Positions 5,508 through 6,825 of a stretch of DNA of 6,825 nt are shown here, piece after piece. The stretch's first letter is position 1; every line of letters begins with the position of its first letter. Under the pieces are notes generated by a model, which searched no databases, had not been told where the DNA came from, and worked only from the letters and a program-made list of their open reading frames with translations. Source of the DNA: an uncultured Magnetococcales bacterium (lineage in GTDB: Bacteria; Pseudomonadota; Magnetococcia; Magnetococcales; Magnetaquicoccaceae). The stretch spans positions 1 through 6,825 of the forward strand of contig CAIWLA010000622.1 in the NCBI GenBank assembly GCA_903913345.1. The letters run 5' to 3'. A program made the position numbers and the translations under genes.

Positions 5508-6704
5508 ATGATTGACGAATTTGCTACCATTGAGGGACGTTCCTCCGGCTATTACACGTTGCTGGCACTGCTGGGCGCGCTGGTGTTTGTGAGCGGTGCG
5601 GCCTTTGTGTACATCGACATACACGGTCATGGTGTCACCGGCATGAGCAATACGGTCGTGTGGGGCCTGCCGCACATTTTTGCCCTCGCGTTGTTGGTCA
5701 TGGCCTCCGGCTCACTGAACCTGGGTTCCATGTCCACCATTTTCGCCGTCAAGCGATTCAAACAATTCAGCCGTTTTTCCGCCTTCACCGCCATCGCCCT
5801 CCTGGCGGGGGGGTTGGCCGTTCTGGCCATCGATCTGGGACGACCGGATCGGATGCTGATGCTGATGCTCCACATGAACTTCCGCTCCATGTTTACCTGG
5901 AATGTCTTTCTCTATTCCGGCTTTACGGTCCTCTGTTTTCTCTACCTGTGGAGCATGTTCCAGTTTCCGCAATTCACCAAGGTGGTCGGTTCGGCTGCGT
6001 TCGGTTGGCGGTTCATGTTGACCACGGGCACCGGCTCCATTTTTGGGGTGGTTCATGCCCGCGAGGTGTTTCATTCCGCCATTACGGCCCCCACCTTCGT
6101 GGCCATCTCCCTGACCTCCGGGACCGCCATGAGCATCCTGTTGCTGGTCAGTTCTTTTCATCTGACCGGACGCGTCATGGACAAACGGCTGGTTTATGCC
6201 CTGCGCAACGTGTTGATCTATTTCCTGCTGCTGGTTTTGTATCTGCTGATTGTGGAAAAGTTTACCAAGTTTTATTCCCCGGCCTTTTATGATGTGGAGC
6301 AGTGGATCCTGATGGGGCCATACGCTTGGCTCTATTGGGGCGGGGTGGTTTTCGTGGGGGTGGTCGCCCCGATGATCATCCTTTTCAACCACCGTTGGGG
6401 CAATCAGGTGGGGGGCATTATGACGGCCGCCGGTTTGGTGGTCGCCGGGCTGTTTCTCTTTATCGGCTTTGTCCTGATTGCGGGGCAGTCCTATCCGCTC
6501 AATATGTTTCCCGGTTATGAAATATCCAGCGTCTTTCAGGATGGCCTGGAGGGCAGTTATACGCCCACCCTGGTGGAGTTGTGTCTGGGAGTGGGTGGTA
6601 TCGGGGTCAGTGGGCTGATTTATCTCCTGGGTATTCGCTTCTTCCGTCTGCTGCCTCAGAAGGCGTCGGCACCGGAAGGGTGGGATGTGGCCTGGCATCC
6701 TTAA
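5508..6704 (+). CDS. dsrP: DsrP, NrfD/PsrC-type quinone-interacting membrane subunit
   Basis: DsrP is an integral membrane protein of the NrfD family that is thought to exchange electrons with the quinone pool for DsrO. The 398-residue length is typical. By eye there are about ten hydrophobic spans, near residues 16-36, 48-69, 89-110, 129-150, 165-183, 190-215, 229-250, 268-292, 302-325 and 354-377. Conserved-looking polar positions include the IDLGRPDR loop (108-115) and AREVFHSAITAP (184-195). There are no cysteine clusters, as expected, since the iron-sulfur centres are in DsrO. AAGGGG (5494-5499) lies 8 bases before the ATG. It is the last gene of the cluster and is followed by a strong hairpin. 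No frameshift or truncation is visible. Confidence 0.94.
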   Translation: MIDEFATIEGRSSGYYTLLALLGALVFVSGAAFVYIDIHGHGVTGMSNTVVWGLPHIFALALLVMASGSLNLGSMSTIFAVKRFKQFSRFSAFTAIALLAGGLAVLAIDLGRPDRMLMLMLHMNFRSMFTWNVFLYSGFTVLCFLYLWSMFQFPQFTKVVGSAAFGWRFMLTTGTGSIFGVVHAREVFHSAITAPTFVAISLTSGTAMSILLLVSSFHLTGRVMDKRLVYALRNVLIYFLLLVLYLLIVEKFTKFYSPAFYDVEQWILMGPYAWLYWGGVVFVGVVAPMIILFNHRWGNQVGGIMTAAGLVVAGLFLFIGFVLIAGQSYPLNMFPGYEISSVFQDGLEGSYTPTLVELCLGVGGIGVSGLIYLLGIRFFRLLPQKASAPEGWDVAWHP

Positions 6705-6727
6705 ATCGTTGGGATACCTTGGTTTGA

Positions 6728-6759
6728 ACTTGGGGGGACGATTTTTCGTCCCCCCAAGT
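6728..6759 (+). terminator. Probable terminator hairpin after dsrP
   Basis: ACTTGGGGGGACGA (6728-6741) pairs perfectly with TCGTCCCCCCAAGT (6746-6759) around a TTTT loop, a 14-bp stem 24 bases after the dsrP stop. No clear U-tract follows (the next bases are CGTTTGGGG), so it may act with Rho or mainly protect the 3' end of the mRNA. Confidence 0.7.
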
Positions 6760-6790
6760 CGTTTGGGGCCATTGATTCTGTCCTATTATC

Positions 6791-6825
6791 AGGGGGTCCA
6801 GGGGGAATTATTCCCCCTGGTGGGG
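6791..6825. repeat. GC-rich palindromic repeat, inverted right copy (partial)
   Basis: CCAGGGGGAA (6798-6807) pairs with TTCCCCCTGG (6811-6820) around a TTA loop. Read on the minus strand, the unit (CCCCACCAGGGGGAAT, then ATTCCCCCTGGACCCC) closely resembles bases 500-529 of the left repeat, in inverted orientation. The element runs off the window edge, so its other hairpin, if present, is not visible. Confidence 0.65.

Noticed and set aside
5712..6698. Long minus-strand open frame across dsrP
   Set aside because: It is rich in His, Gln and Gly, typical of an antisense read of a membrane-protein gene, and has no domain I recognise.
1..6825. CRISPR array, tRNA or rRNA genes, or an insertion sequence
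   Set aside because: No regularly spaced direct repeats, no tRNA-like cloverleaf and no transposase gene were seen. The palindromic repeats at the two ends are not spaced as an array.

Overview
This window carries part of a reverse-type dissimilatory sulfite reductase (rDsr) sulfur-oxidation locus from a GC-rich bacterium, most likely a proteobacterium. DsrE, DsrF, DsrH and DsrN together mark sulfur oxidisers that use Dsr in the oxidative direction. They are not typical of sulfate reducers. A Magnetococcales or other alphaproteobacteria-like host is a guess from gene style and from the GC-rich palindromic repeats, not something the sequence proves.

Layout, left to right. (1) Positions 1-429 hold the C-terminal end of a phage Mu gp29-like portal protein (DUF935 type), cut by the window edge. 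No head gene follows it. (2) About 459-532 is a GC-rich palindromic repeat with two hairpins. (3) hemH (ferrochelatase) lies on the minus strand at 587-1576. (4) dsrN, a CbiA/CobB-like amidotransferase, runs divergently on the plus strand at 1575-2951. The likely hemH and dsrN start codons overlap by two bases. (5) A 212-base gap holds a good extended -10 promoter candidate and a G-rich leader. (6) A plus-strand cluster follows: dsrE, dsrF, dsrH, dsrJ, dsrO, dsrP (3164-6704), each with a readable Shine-Dalgarno site and short spacers of 16-68 bases. (7) A 14-bp perfect hairpin after dsrP probably ends transcription. A second copy of the palindromic repeat, inverted relative to the first, runs off the right edge.

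How the genes fit together. DsrE, DsrF and DsrH form a soluble sulfur-relay complex that passes persulfide sulfur toward DsrC. DsrJ (periplasmic triheme cytochrome c), DsrO (Tat-exported iron-sulfur protein) and DsrP (NrfD-type quinone-interacting membrane protein) are the periplasmic/membrane half of the DsrMKJOP complex. DsrN is thought to amidate the siroheme of DsrAB. Ferrochelatase supplies heme, which DsrJ needs. The two outer genes of the block are therefore tetrapyrrole enzymes.

The main oddity is what is absent. In the reference Allochromatium order (dsrABEFHCMKLJOPNRS), dsrC, dsrM, dsrK and dsrL sit between dsrH and dsrJ. Here dsrH is followed directly by dsrJ, and dsrN lies upstream instead of downstream. 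The remaining dsr genes must be elsewhere in the genome or missing. I see no wholly new system: the families are known and the arrangement is the interesting part.
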